NCBI GenBank assembly: GCA_021809755.1
Contig: JAJZJZ010000002.1
Coordinates: 31,731-95,730 of the forward strand
Reading direction: 5' to 3'
Length of the DNA: 64,000 bases
From: Thermoplasmata archaeon
GTDB taxonomy: Archaea > Thermoplasmatota > Thermoplasmata > Thermoplasmatales > Thermoplasmataceae
Shown here: piece by piece, positions 36,797 to 45,535 of the stretch
Layout of the letters: each line of letters begins with the position of its first letter
Position numbering within the stretch: position 1 is the stretch's first letter
Program-made: the position numbers and the translations under genes
Notes under the pieces: generated by a model
What the model was told of the DNA's origin: nothing
What the model saw: the letters and a program-made list of their open reading frames with translations, nothing else
Databases searched by the model: none

Positions 36797-38176
36797 TCAT
36801 TTCTCGGGACTATCAGATACAGAAAACTCGGCAATAACACTATCTTGAGGGATTGAATGTTTCTGATTTATTTCTTCTTGGAAATCAGATATTGAAGATT
36901 TGTTATACACGCTTTCCTGTAGTATCCCTTTTAATACCATGCTTATGGCATAAATTGATAGGTATGAAGCGGTAAAAACGAATGCGCCAACAACTATTAC
37001 TGCAAAGGACTCAAGTCCGAGCTGATAAAGCGCCGCAAAACCTCCGCCAAAAAGTAGACCATTTGGAAGATTTGAGGCTCCGGATGCACCTGCAAATGCG
37101 GTTTGTGTAAAAAATGCTATCATAAGAAGACCAAATATTCCTCCAACGGTATGACCCGGAAGTACTCCGACCGGATCGGTATACCATTTTGGCTTGGAAA
37201 ATATTCTCTCTGCAAATACAAATATGGGCCCGCTTATGAGACCAATAATAACTGCACTTCCCGGACTCACATATCCTGCCAGAGGTGTTATGACAATGAG
37301 TCCCATTAGAACACCGTTCACACCATATAAGACTCCAGGATCCTCTTTGGAAATGAGGAATTTCGTCGCCATGGTTGAAACCATTGCGGATGCAGCAGCC
37401 AGAAATGTGGTTATTACCACTATCACGGTTTCATTTGTAAAAGCGAGTTCACTTCCTGGATTAAAGCCAAACCAGCCAACCCATAGAAGAAGAATTGAAA
37501 GCGTTAACCAGCCGGAATTCAAATTTATCTTTTCTACCAATGACTGTTTTAATCCTCTCCTCTTTTCTTCCTGCCATATTCTAATCATTATGGCAATTGC
37601 AGCGAACCCTGCAGCCGCATGCACCACCAACCCTCCCGCAAAGTCACGAACTCCCATCGTATACAACCAGCCGGTTGGATTCCAAATCCACGCTGCCGGC
37701 AATGTCCATATTAATGCAAAGTAGATTATTGCAAATATCATGAAAGCAGATAATTTAATCTTACGGAGCACCACAACGGCAACAAGTGCAAGTGTTACAG
37801 ATGCGAAAGCAGTCTCAAAGAGAAAATATGTACCCAATGACAAGCCAGTATCAAAGAACTTTGTTCCGGTAAGCCAGAAAACGCTGGTCAATGATCCTGA
37901 AACGGTGGTAGAAAACATGCCGAGGAATATGTTGCTGTAAAAGGGATTTCCGATTACTCCACCGATGGTTGGAGCGAAGGCGATATTGAATCCTATCAAT
38001 CCCATAAAGAACAATGCAAACCCCGTGATAATGAGGGTCTTGTATAGACTTCTGTCCATCCTGTGGCCAAGTTCACCAATTTCAAGAAATCCAACCGATA
38101 TTGTCATGGTAAACACGAGAAGACCTGCAATCAAAACCCAGAGATTATTTATTAGATCAGTTTGCATCAAAATCAC
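36797..38176 (-). CDS. amt: Ammonium transporter (Amt family)
   Basis: The 459-residue membrane protein has about 11 helices and Amt signatures such as VRDFAGGLVVHAAAGFAAIAI (the pore region with the first conserved His), LLWVGWFGFNPGSELAF and LPGHTVGGIFGLLMIAFF with the second His. It conducts ammonia/ammonium across the membrane. The soluble C-terminal tail of some 35 residues (SISDFQEEINQKHSIP) is longer than usual and Ser/Glu rich. No GlnB/GlnK gene follows, unlike the common amt-glnK pair. ATG 38167 (MQTDLINN) is a possible alternative start. Confidence 0.95.
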   Translation of the reverse strand: MILMQTDLINNLWVLIAGLLVFTMTISVGFLEIGELGHRMDRSLYKTLIITGFALFFMGLIGFNIAFAPTIGGVIGNPFYSNIFLGMFSTTVSGSLTSVFWLTGTKFFDTGLSLGTYFLFETAFASVTLALVAVVVLRKIKLSAFMIFAIIYFALIWTLPAAWIWNPTGWLYTMGVRDFAGGLVVHAAAGFAAIAIMIRIWQEEKRRGLKQSLVEKINLNSGWLTLSILLLWVGWFGFNPGSELAFTNETVIVVITTFLAAASAMVSTMATKFLISKEDPGVLYGVNGVLMGLIVITPLAGYVSPGSAVIIGLISGPIFVFAERIFSKPKWYTDPVGVLPGHTVGGIFGLLMIAFFTQTAFAGASGASNLPNGLLFGGGFAALYQLGLESFAVIVVGAFVFTASYLSIYAISMVLKGILQESVYNKSSISDFQEEINQKHSIPQDSVIAEFSVSDSPEK

Positions 38177-38420
38177 TTACGTCGGGGAATTAGGGATGAT
38201 TATTTTAAATATCGTGTTGAATTATTAGTCACTTTTATGTTGATGCAGTTTCATATTCAATTTCACCAGACATGTGTGGAAGAAAGCCATAGATGGACAA
38301 TGTCTAAATTATGATGAATAACGCCGGAAAAACCGGAATGAGAAATAATGCCTGTATGGCAGAAGACACAGCTATGGAAATTTATTCCATATTTGTTTGG
38401 ATTCTTAGAAGCCACATTGT

Positions 38421-38687
38421 TCAACAGGTCAATTCTTTATGCCTGAGATAGAGGAATAATGCGAGGATAGAGGGGATTAAGCCCACTGCAATATTGCTCA
38501 TGAATTGTGCAATAAAACTTGACGCCTCAATATATCATGATTGTGATAGGTATTGTGCAGAAAGAATCATGTTTGTCATCGTGAAACCGACGTAAAATCC
38601 TATGGCGGTCAGACTATCCCCTAAACCTAAGACAGGAAGCGGTCCCACAAATGTGTAAGGTTGTGTATTCAAATTAGGGTGAAAATT
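38421..38687 (-). pseudogene. Remnant of a small-carrier-like membrane protein
   Basis: One minus-strand frame reads YTFVGPLPVLGLGDSLTAIG, continues through a second hydrophobic segment ILSAQYLSQS, meets a TGA, and then continues in frame as SFIAQFMSNIAVGLIPSILA before RHKEL and a stop. Hydrophobic segments and glycine pattern suggest the tail of a transporter that has lost its N-terminus and gained a stop. Family not identified. Confidence 0.45.
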
Positions 38688-38727
38688 TTAAAATTGGCAA
38701 TCCTCTGCAAATTGAAAAGTAGTTTCC

Positions 38728-39480
38728 TTATGCCTCTTCTAACCATTTGCTTATACATTTTTGTACGTCATCAAAGTCTGGTAATACGCCCAGGATTATT
38801 TGTTTCAATTCCCTTTTATACGTTTTGCCTGTCTGGTCCAATCTTTTCATAAATTCATCGAAGTCAAAGTGCGTATGGTAATAGTCAAGCTTCTTGTTTA
38901 CCAATACCTGGTCAAACTTAATCTTCTTTTTATAAATCAGATAATAGAGATCGTTTACATCCCTGGCTTTTTCACGTGTAAGTATTGCTCTAATCTTTTC
39001 TGCTCCCACCTCATCAAGATTCATTCCTTGGACTACCTTGACTGGAATATCGTATTGTGGAAAGTCTGCCATCAGGGATATCTTTGGAAGAATAATATCC
39101 TCCCTCGAGCTGATTTCCACATATACGATGCATCTGTCCTTTTCAGTGGTATTAAGGGGGCCGTTAATCATGAATCTTGCAGATAGACCAAGATTGTTAT
39201 CTTTCATGATCTTAAATTCATTTTCGTAACCGTATAAATTCAAAGATCTGGAAACAAATTCAGGTAGCGTTTTCTTTATGGGAGCTGCAGCAGTGAAATC
39301 CAAATCCTCAGAAAATCTGTTCAGGCCATGAAAAATCCACAGATACGTTCCCCCTTTAAACACGAGAGGGTAATCGGAGACTATTGTGAGAATCAGACTC
39401 TGCACATAGTGCTTTTCCTGCTGCCATGGCCTCATGCCTGATAGTTTTGACAATTCTATTATTCTCTTTGAGTTGATCAT
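38728..39480 (-). CDS. abiEii: AbiEii/MenT-type nucleotidyltransferase toxin (locus 2)
   Basis: The 250-residue protein has the complete motif set: GGTYLWIFHGLNRFSEDLDF with GGT and DxD, and EVGAEKIRAILTREKARDVNDLYYL. It is the downstream gene of a two-gene operon and overlaps its antitoxin by 4 bases (ATGA). It is homologous to the toxin at 9731-10474 but clearly diverged, so it is not a recent duplication. Confidence 0.92.
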   Translation of the reverse strand: MINSKRIIELSKLSGMRPWQQEKHYVQSLILTIVSDYPLVFKGGTYLWIFHGLNRFSEDLDFTAAAPIKKTLPEFVSRSLNLYGYENEFKIMKDNNLGLSARFMINGPLNTTEKDRCIVYVEISSREDIILPKISLMADFPQYDIPVKVVQGMNLDEVGAEKIRAILTREKARDVNDLYYLIYKKKIKFDQVLVNKKLDYYHTHFDFDEFMKRLDQTGKTYKRELKQIILGVLPDFDDVQKCISKWLEEA

Positions 39481-40049
39481 CCAACCGCCTCCAGCAGCTT
39501 CAATCTTCCTTTGCCTTTGAATTTCTCCAAATAAGGCTTAAATTCTAACATCTCTTTGCTCCCAGTATATGGATCAATATCTTTTTTGGAAAAATAATTG
39601 AGGTAGTATCCATCCAGAAGCGCTTTTTCTACAGTTGCAACAAAGCAGTAACTTCTCCCTATTTTGTGGCGTTCATAACCAAACATGAGTGCCGAAGGAA
39701 TCTTATGATATACCAGACCGAGGCCGACAAGCACGATGGAGTTCACGGGAGTTACAGATTGGACACTGTGCGGAGCCTGCTGCAGTACATTGTGAAACAG
39801 CAAAGCCGAGTGCAGTGATATATATGATGGTTCAATTAACTGAGAAGCTATCACTAGATCATTGGCTGCAAAAGAAATTTTTCCTCTTACCAAAGGAATA
39901 GCAAGACCACTTTTCCATAGGCGAGTCAGATAAACTGAAGCAGTGGTGTGATTTTTACCTGTTAAATTGGATAGCTGAGATGTTGTGTATACTGCCCTTT
40001 CAGACTCCAGAGCCATTTCCCTAATTTTATAAAGCGTAAGTTCTTTCAT
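39477..40049 (-). CDS. abiEi: AbiEi-type antitoxin (locus 2)
   Basis: The 190-residue protein has an N-terminal helix-turn-helix (YTTSQLSNLTGKNHTTASVYLTRLWKSGLA), the family block EPSYISLHSALLFHNVLQQAP, and VEKALLDGYYLNYF. It is expected to neutralise the overlapping toxin and to repress the operon. It is about 30 residues shorter than the antitoxin at 10464-11135, mainly at the C-terminus. Confidence 0.9.
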   Translation of the reverse strand: MKELTLYKIREMALESERAVYTTSQLSNLTGKNHTTASVYLTRLWKSGLAIPLVRGKISFAANDLVIASQLIEPSYISLHSALLFHNVLQQAPHSVQSVTPVNSIVLVGLGLVYHKIPSALMFGYERHKIGRSYCFVATVEKALLDGYYLNYFSKKDIDPYTGSKEMLEFKPYLEKFKGKGRLKLLEAVG

Positions 40050-40740
40050 TGTTATCAGTCTGTTTATACAATATTGTTAATGTGGGATGACCATATAAGC
40101 TTAATCGATCTGCCGACAAGAATCTGGATTACATTTAATGAAATTGCCTGGATTAATGAATAACCCGCAGGGAGATAGAAACATCCTTCGGCATCATGAA
40201 GAACGATCTCGAGGGGGACAAGACATGACTGCAAATTCATGATTCGGTCAGGGGGATATCCTCAGAATTTTCACGGTATTATATCTCCATTAAGGTATTC
40301 TCAACATCTTGACGGAGAAAGGTCTCAATGGAAAGCCATTGACCAGTGAGTTTCATCCAGAGTTGCTCAACACAAATTTGATCAATCATTGCTTAAAAAC
40401 AATATTCTAATGGATACCAAAGCAAGCGGAGAAGACGGAAGAGATTATGCGGATAAAGTTATTCTAAAAGATTCTGAGGAGCAAGCTTTTTACAGAGATA
40501 CTTGTTCTCAGGAAAGTTGAATGTTATTTTAAGATTCAGGATCGTAAAATCCAACCACTATTTCCTTCGCAATTTTCCTTTTTCGGTTACAGACATGGAT
40601 TCTAAATTTTTCTGAGAAGGTGTATGGAGTATCGGGATATTTGGTATCGGTTGTGAAATCATCGGAACATCATGACTTGGTACCAGTATGGCAGATTAAC
40701 CATAGATATACTTTAATATAGCTACGGTTGATCAACTATA
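40050..40740. other. 691-base divergent intergenic region between two AbiE loci
   Basis: No ORF with recognisable content and no RNA gene seen. It must hold the promoters of both loci. At the right edge TTTAATATAG (about 40712-40721) looks like a TATA box for the gene at 40741. The middle could be decayed coding sequence but I could not align it to anything. Confidence 0.5.
40727..40736. promoter_or_regulatory. Palindrome between TATA box and start of AbiE locus 3
   Basis: GTTGATCAAC is a perfect 10-base palindrome lying 4 bases before the ATG at 40741 and just after the TATA-like element. Its location suits an operator for the AbiEi-like regulator encoded downstream. Confidence 0.45.
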
Positions 40741-41385
40741 ATGAAAATTCCATTGGCAAATCAACTGAAGAAAAGGCAGCAGGTTGAAACCGCGTTTCTT
40801 CAGGATGAAATCATAAGAATCATATATATGACCACAGAGGATTTGGTTTTGCATGGCGGGACGGCTATTTGGAGATGTTATTCTAGTAAGAGATTTTCTG
40901 AAGACCTTTACTTTTACTCATCCTCATTCCCAACTCTCACTAAACAGTTTGAAAAAAGGGCATCATCTCAAGGGCTTATGATTACAAAAATAAAGGATAC
41001 GGGCAATGTTATAGTTTCCACTGTTTCAAACGGCAAAACAAGCGTGAAACTTGAGGTAAATCATGTAAGAAAGGTAGAAGGAACAATAACAACATATGAA
41101 CTCACAGACGGTACGGAAATAGAAATACTAAGTCTCACACCTGATCAATTTATAGAAGAGAAAATTAACGCATATAGTGACAGGCGTTACATTAGAGACA
41201 TATACGACATTTACCACCTGGTTAAATCATGCCGTATACTGGAATCTACCCGAACAAATCTTAGACAATTTTTGCAGAATATTCAGCATCCTGTGGATGA
41301 ACCCATTCTCAAGTCAATCGTTTATATGGGGCTTGCGCCAACCTTTGATCGCATGGTTAACGAGATAGGGAGAAACATTGCATGA
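40741..41385 (+). CDS. AbiEii-type nucleotidyltransferase with altered metal motif (locus 3)
   Basis: The 214-residue protein shows GGTAIWRCYSSKRFSEDLYF. The GGT and first Asp are present, but the second Asp of the DxD pair, conserved in the other two copies (SEDLDF), is Tyr here (codon TAC instead of GAC). The later motif FIEEKINAYSDRRYIRDIYDIYHL is intact. Loss of one metal ligand would be expected to weaken or abolish transfer activity. Gene order is toxin first, antitoxin second, the reverse of the other two loci, with an ATGA overlap. Confidence 0.88.
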   Translation: MKIPLANQLKKRQQVETAFLQDEIIRIIYMTTEDLVLHGGTAIWRCYSSKRFSEDLYFYSSSFPTLTKQFEKRASSQGLMITKIKDTGNVIVSTVSNGKTSVKLEVNHVRKVEGTITTYELTDGTEIEILSLTPDQFIEEKINAYSDRRYIRDIYDIYHLVKSCRILESTRTNLRQFLQNIQHPVDEPILKSIVYMGLAPTFDRMVNEIGRNIA

Positions 41386-41972
41386 AGTTCATGAAGCAGT
41401 TTATAGAGGAGTTCAGCAAAAAGCCTGCCTTTGGAATTGATGAAGTTAAGACGTTCATTAGGAGGAGAAATGCATCTGAGGGATATCACAAACTTCTGAT
41501 TCAGAACTTGCTTAAATCAGGTCGGATTTACAAAATAACCAGGGGTGCCTATACGTTCTACGACGAAGTACAATATGTCGGATTTGCTTTTCCTCCATTC
41601 TACTATGGCCTTGAGGATGCCCTTTCATTAAGGGGATTATGGGAACAGGAAACCAACCCTGTTATTATAACACCAAGAAAAGTGAGGAATGGGATTAGGC
41701 AATTCGACTCCCGTAACTATCTCGTGAGACGAATTAAGAGAGATATGTTCTTCGGATATACACTATTGAAATATGAACAATTTTACATCCCGGTATCTGA
41801 CATAGAAAAAACCTTGATCGATCTGGTTTATTTTGATATAAGAATACCAGATGAAATTATTTCCACCGTGATCAAGAAAATGAATCGGGAAACTTTCAAT
41901 AGCTACCTGACAGAATTACCGCAATATCTCTCAAACCGGATTAGAATTATTGTTCGCAAAAAGAAATGGTGA
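41382..41972 (+). CDS. AbiEi-like antitoxin / regulator (locus 3)
   Basis: The 196-residue protein has an N-terminal winged helix (FGIDEVKTFIRRRNASEGYHKLLIQNLLKSGRIYKITRGAYTF) and the AbiEi central block FAFPPFYYGLEDALSLRGLW, then VSDIEKTLIDLVYF. It belongs to a different branch from the antitoxins at 10.5 and 39.5 kb. It is translationally coupled to the upstream toxin-like gene. It may control the divergent region through the palindrome at 40727. Confidence 0.87.
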   Translation: MKFMKQFIEEFSKKPAFGIDEVKTFIRRRNASEGYHKLLIQNLLKSGRIYKITRGAYTFYDEVQYVGFAFPPFYYGLEDALSLRGLWEQETNPVIITPRKVRNGIRQFDSRNYLVRRIKRDMFFGYTLLKYEQFYIPVSDIEKTLIDLVYFDIRIPDEIISTVIKKMNRETFNSYLTELPQYLSNRIRIIVRKKKW

Positions 41973-42149
41973 AGTGAAAGCAGTTACTCCTTTACGATTG
42001 GTGACCATTCCAAGTTGAGCAATAGATCGAAAATATATCTCTTCAGACTGATATGCATCAGTTAAATCTGCACATCTCCTGCCCTATCAAATCGATCATA
42101 TTAGATCGCCCCTATTGTTTTCTTCTTGTTTTTAAGAACGACTGGGTAT

Positions 42150-42509
42150 TCAAATCCTCATAGTATCAGTTCTGAAGTCCAGTTTCAGTCCAATCATTTG
42201 AAGTATTTCCACTCCAATTATAGCTGGAAAATCTATATTTTCGAGAATTATAAATTCCGGTTCAGGAATTATAATCCCATTCAGTTTTAGATACTCGAAT
42301 GTCAATGAACCATGTAATTCCTTGGACGATGACCCTGGTATAGAAACAGGAATTTCACTGTAAGACATAAATCCAAGTTGTTCTGGTCTAATTCCACTGG
42401 GTAATACAGCATTTATGTAGTTACCTTCAGCTCCAGAATCTATCAATGCGGAGAATTTGGCACTCTTGCTTGTGCCCTTTACTTCAATCTGTTCGATGAT
42501 CAATCCCAT
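42150..42509 (-). CDS. Retropepsin-like aspartyl protease domain protein
   Basis: The 119-residue protein has the clan AA pattern: FSALIDSGAEGNYINAVLP with the DSGA active site near residue 22, a flap-like middle, and FPAIIGVEILQMIGLKLDF, which corresponds to the second hydrophobic psi-loop (hydrophobic-hydrophobic-G-x-x-hydrophobic-L). One domain of this size would work as a homodimer. It follows an 83-residue gene by 14 bases, forming a small two-gene unit inside the toxin-antitoxin cluster. Biological substrate unknown. Confidence 0.8.
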   Translation of the reverse strand: MGLIIEQIEVKGTSKSAKFSALIDSGAEGNYINAVLPSGIRPEQLGFMSYSEIPVSIPGSSSKELHGSLTFEYLKLNGIIIPEPEFIILENIDFPAIIGVEILQMIGLKLDFRTDTMRI

Positions 42510-42523
42510 GTGAAAGAGTGTCC

Positions 42524-42775
42524 TTATGTCGGGTTCTCTTTGAATGCCTCAACCTTTCTGGTAGAATCATTTATCACCAATGAGGCAATAATTCCTGCCT
42601 TTTGCTTTTTATCCCCAACTTCTATGTCTCTTGAATAGACAACAATAACACTCCAATAGCCCTGATAGAATTTTGCAGATGCAATCCTAGCTGGTCCGTC
42701 TATACCCAAATCCTTAAGGTGTTTTTCGACAACGAGTCTCACATCCTTAATATCCATCTGGACTTCCTGATCCAT
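42524..42775 (-). CDS. Hypothetical 83-residue protein upstream of the retropepsin-like gene
   Basis: A small alpha/beta protein: a helix with LVVEKHLKDLGIDGPAR, then strands SAKFYQGYWSVIVVYSRD and IIASLVINDSTRKVEAF. No family recognised. It is very likely co-transcribed with the aspartyl protease-like gene. A regulatory or substrate role is possible but unsupported. ATG 42757 is a second candidate start. Confidence 0.7.
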   Translation of the reverse strand: MDQEVQMDIKDVRLVVEKHLKDLGIDGPARIASAKFYQGYWSVIVVYSRDIEVGDKKQKAGIIASLVINDSTRKVEAFKENPT

Positions 42776-43003
42776 ACTATATACATTATTGTGTCTTTAA
42801 TAAACATTGTTTTGGATTGCCGTCATTAGATTTTCTATCAAAAATGCAATTCGAGAACAAAGTTTTAAGTTTTGATAAATATAATTATCTTCAAGATACT
42901 ATATTTATGGGTCCGACCTGATTTAGACGTATGTCATATGAAGCAATACCAAGTTGAAATATTAAATGAAAAGCCTTATACCTTAAATTCTATTAGACAA
43001 ATT

Positions 43004-43219
43004 ATGAGATTCACGGTGGTCCTGGAAAAAGATGAGGACGGGGTATACGTAGCCACAGTTCCAGCTTTACCCGGATGCATATCAGATGGCAACAGTGTAG
43101 AAGAGGCTATGTCAAACATAAAGGAGGCTATTCGTGGATTTATAGAGGACATGAAAGCGGACGGAGAGACTATTCCTCACGATATAGACATAATCGGAAA
43201 TGTTGAACTGAATGCCTAA
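43004..43219 (+). CDS. hicB: HicB-family antitoxin
   Basis: The 71-residue protein is a minimal HicB: MRFTVVLEKDEDGVYVATVP followed by LPGCISDGNSVEEAMSNIKEAI, the partially degraded RNase H-like fold that binds HicA. The ORF track starts at 42872, but family N-termini begin at the strand MRFTVV, and CTTAAATTC about 20 bases upstream of ATG 43004 fits a TATA box for a leaderless start. It overlaps hicA by 8 bases. The usual C-terminal DNA-binding domain is absent. Confidence 0.9.
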   Translation: MRFTVVLEKDEDGVYVATVPALPGCISDGNSVEEAMSNIKEAIRGFIEDMKADGETIPHDIDIIGNVELNA

Positions 43220-43433
43220 ACTCCCCTCCGTCTCTGGTAAGGATGCAGTAAAAGCTCTTTCTAAAGTTGGATTTGAATTCAGGCGGCAGGTTGGTAGTCA
43301 TATGATACTGAAGCGAGAACTGGATGGAAAGAGAGTAGCGATTCCTAACCATGATGAATTACCTAAAGGTACGCTGAGAGCAATAATCCGGCAGTGCGAT
43401 CTTACTGTTGAGGAGTTTGCCAAATTGCTGTAA
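43212..43433 (+). CDS. hicA: HicA-family mRNA interferase toxin
   Basis: The 73-residue protein has the double-stranded RNA-binding-like HicA fold: LPSVSGKDAVKALSKVGFEF, the catalytic His in QVGSHMILKREL, and PNHDELPKGTLRAIIRQ. HicA cleaves mRNA when not held by HicB. All usual motifs are present. It is the downstream gene of the pair (antitoxin first). Confidence 0.93.
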   Translation: MPKLPSVSGKDAVKALSKVGFEFRRQVGSHMILKRELDGKRVAIPNHDELPKGTLRAIIRQCDLTVEEFAKLL

Positions 43434-43502
43434 AATCTCATGAATTTCAAAATCCATAATTCAAAGCAATTGGATTGAGATTAGTAGATCGACTATTCTT
43501 CG

Positions 43503-43982
43503 TCACTGGGCTTCTTTTTTCCTTTTTGAAACATAATCTCCAGGTATCATCTGAAATGCAATGTTGGCTCTGTTCCATGAGTTTATGCTTATTACCGCTC
43601 CAGTTAGTTCGACGAGTTCAACCTCGTTAAATTCTTTACTGACTTCCTCAAACAGTTCATTGGTGATGTGATTTTCAGAAATTAGAGTAACCGCCTCAGT
43701 CCACTTAAGTGCCATTTTTTCACGGTTCGTAAACTGTGGAGATTCTTGCCATGCATTTAGAAGAAAAATCCTCTGAGGAGATTCGCCAGATTCCATCGCA
43801 TCCTTGGTATGCATATCTAGGCACCATGCGCATCCATTTATTTGGGATGCCCTTATTTCTACCAAGTCTAGAAGGCCTCTTTCTAGGTTGCTATTAGCCA
43901 GGTATCTTGAAAAGCCAAGCATTGCACTATACAGTCCGGGAGACACTGTTTTATAATTCGTTCTCTTAAACATGAAATCCAA
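43503..43982 (-). CDS. AhpD/carboxymuconolactone decarboxylase-family peroxidase-like protein
   Basis: The 159-residue protein has the AhpD-like motif EIRASQINGCAWCLDMHTKDA (CxxC-x3-H, near residues 50-58), which supports thiol-based reduction of alkyl hydroperoxides. Later segments FTNREKMALKWTEAVTLISEN and AVISINSWNRANIAFQMIPG match the CMD fold. Length fits. It stands alone on the minus strand downstream of hicBA. Role: peroxide defence, by family. Confidence 0.9.
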   Translation of the reverse strand: MDFMFKRTNYKTVSPGLYSAMLGFSRYLANSNLERGLLDLVEIRASQINGCAWCLDMHTKDAMESGESPQRIFLLNAWQESPQFTNREKMALKWTEAVTLISENHITNELFEEVSKEFNEVELVELTGAVISINSWNRANIAFQMIPGDYVSKRKKEAQ

Positions 43983-44469
43983 AGAGTTATTCCTGATTAT
44001 GATTTAACAATGATGATGTCGCATTTTCGTTGACGTCCAACTACGGGCTGTAAGACACTGGAGTTCATAAAGAGCGCAAACAATTTATTTTCTTGTTTCG
44101 TGGAAATCTATTCTATCCACTTCCCGTTTTCTTATCCACTTTATCAACCAAAAGTTGACAATGTCTAGCAATTAGGCATGGAACTACACAAAATACAGGA
44201 TGATATCTTTTCAAAGACTTTGTCCTTGATTGGTTTGGTTCCCTATTGTGAGAGAAGACCAACTTCTTAGCAATCATCACTTTTTTATTAGACTTTCGCT
44301 AACCAATGGGTATTTGTCAGGTAATCTTGTTAGTCCTACGGCTACGACTTTTCAGGCATTCTTGCGTTATTCTTGTAGCTTATTTTTTAGAGACTTGGTA
44401 CACTTGGAGTCAAGAATCTCAAAGTACTTCAGGGATGTATTATCTTATGGACTTACTTATAACTGTAAA
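43983..44469. other. 487-base intergenic stretch, no feature recognised
   Basis: Between the AhpD-like gene and the tRNA. The ORFs at 44230-44496 and 44306-44530 run into the tRNA and are not credible genes. A 30-codon ORF begins ATGGAACTACAC near 44178 but has no recognisable content. Confidence 0.5.
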
Positions 44470-44541
44470 TGGGCCCGACCGGATTCGAACCGGTGACCTT
44501 CTCCGTGTCAGGGAGACATCATACCGCTAGACTACGAGCCC
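44470..44541 (-). tRNA. tRNA-Val (anticodon GAC)
   Basis: The minus strand folds as a tRNA: acceptor GGGCTCG pairing with CGGGCCC, D arm TAGTCTAGCGGTATGA, anticodon stem TCTCC/GGAGA around loop CTGACAC with anticodon GAC, and T arm GCCGGTTCGAATCCGGT-type (ACCGGTTCGAATCCGGT). No intron and no encoded CCA. The discriminator base is A, as expected for valine. Confidence 0.95.
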
Positions 44542-44634
44542 TTTAGGGTTGATAAAATAAGGGTTATTTATGTTTTCTAAAGGTTTATTCTTCATCTGGA
44601 GGAGCTACAAACAAACTAATATTCACATATTCAT

Positions 44635-45486
44635 ATGGCGTATATGGAAAATATCATTTACCTTCATGGGGGCGTTGGAGGGCATACCGACTATTCTGAA
44701 AGAGTTCGTGGTTATGCAATGAATTCCATGACAGGAGATTCACTTGAATCAGCCATACATGGAGTTTTGCAGCTGGAAGATGACCCTGATTTCAATGCAG
44801 GAACCGGATCTTATCCCAGAATAGATGGTAGTATTCAGATGGATGCTGCTGTGATGACTGAGAAGACATTCGGATCTGTAATAGCAATAGAACACGTTAG
44901 AAATCCTGTTCTTGTGGCAAGAGATGTAATGGAGAAATCACCGCATGTTATGATGTCCGGAGACGGTGCAATTGAATTCGCAAGGAAAATGGGTCACGGA
45001 TTCTATGATGTATCAACAGAGAGAACCTTGGAAAGGCACATAAAAATGCTAACCAAGATTAAGGAGGGAACTGACAGCCTCAATGATAAAGAAAAATTTA
45101 TCAGGGATATTCTTGGATTTGGGGAAAGTACAGGTGATACTGTAGGGGCTATTGCAAGGATTAATGGAAAATTCGCTGTTGCTGTTTCAACCGGAGGATC
45201 GGTTCCAATGCTCAGGGGTAGGGTAGGAGATACTCCAATAATCGGTTGTGGCTTTTATTGTGGGCCAAAGGGAGGGATTGTAACAACCGGCATAGGCGAG
45301 GAGATTGCCAAAAGAATGCTTTGTTACAATATATATAATCAAATAGGTTCCGATTCGCTGAAAAACATACTTGACGATGCAGTAAAGGATTTTGGCGATA
45401 TTCTTGTGGGAATTATCGCTGTTACACGAGATGAATATGCAAGCTCTGCTAATGGCAACATGTCCACAGGAATCCATATATTTTGA
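44635..45486 (+). CDS. Isoaspartyl peptidase/L-asparaginase (Ntn hydrolase, plant type)
   Basis: The 283-residue proenzyme is expected to split itself before a catalytic Thr in GFGESTGDTVGAIARINGKF (around residue 168), giving alpha and beta chains. Other family marks are the start IIYLHGGVGGH, AIHGVLQLEDDPDFNAGTGS and VSTGGSVPMLRGRVGDTPIIGCG. It hydrolyses beta-aspartyl peptides or asparagine in the cytosol. ATG 44644 (MENIIYLHGG) is a possible alternative start. It precedes egsA by 49 bases, but egsA has its own TATA box. Confidence 0.92.
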   Translation: MAYMENIIYLHGGVGGHTDYSERVRGYAMNSMTGDSLESAIHGVLQLEDDPDFNAGTGSYPRIDGSIQMDAAVMTEKTFGSVIAIEHVRNPVLVARDVMEKSPHVMMSGDGAIEFARKMGHGFYDVSTERTLERHIKMLTKIKEGTDSLNDKEKFIRDILGFGESTGDTVGAIARINGKFAVAVSTGGSVPMLRGRVGDTPIIGCGFYCGPKGGIVTTGIGEEIAKRMLCYNIYNQIGSDSLKNILDDAVKDFGDILVGIIAVTRDEYASSANGNMSTGIHIF

Positions 45487-45500
45487 AAAAGGGGCGTGTC

Positions 45501-45512
45501 AAAATTTATATG
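45501..45512 (+). promoter_or_regulatory. TATA element of egsA
   Basis: AAAATTTATATG ends 23 bases before the egsA ATG at 45536, the spacing expected for an archaeal TATA box driving a nearly leaderless transcript. Confidence 0.55.
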
Positions 45513-45535
45513 CTGCAATCCAATGATAGTGAGAT

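Noticed and set aside
42872-43003. 44-codon N-terminal extension of HicB in the ORF track
   Set aside because: HicB proteins begin at the first beta strand (MRFTVV), and a TATA-like element fits a start at 43004.
44230-44530. ORFs of 88 and 74 codons on the plus strand ending near 44.5 kb
   Set aside because: Their 3' parts are the reverse complement of tRNA-Val and their sequences have no recognisable content.
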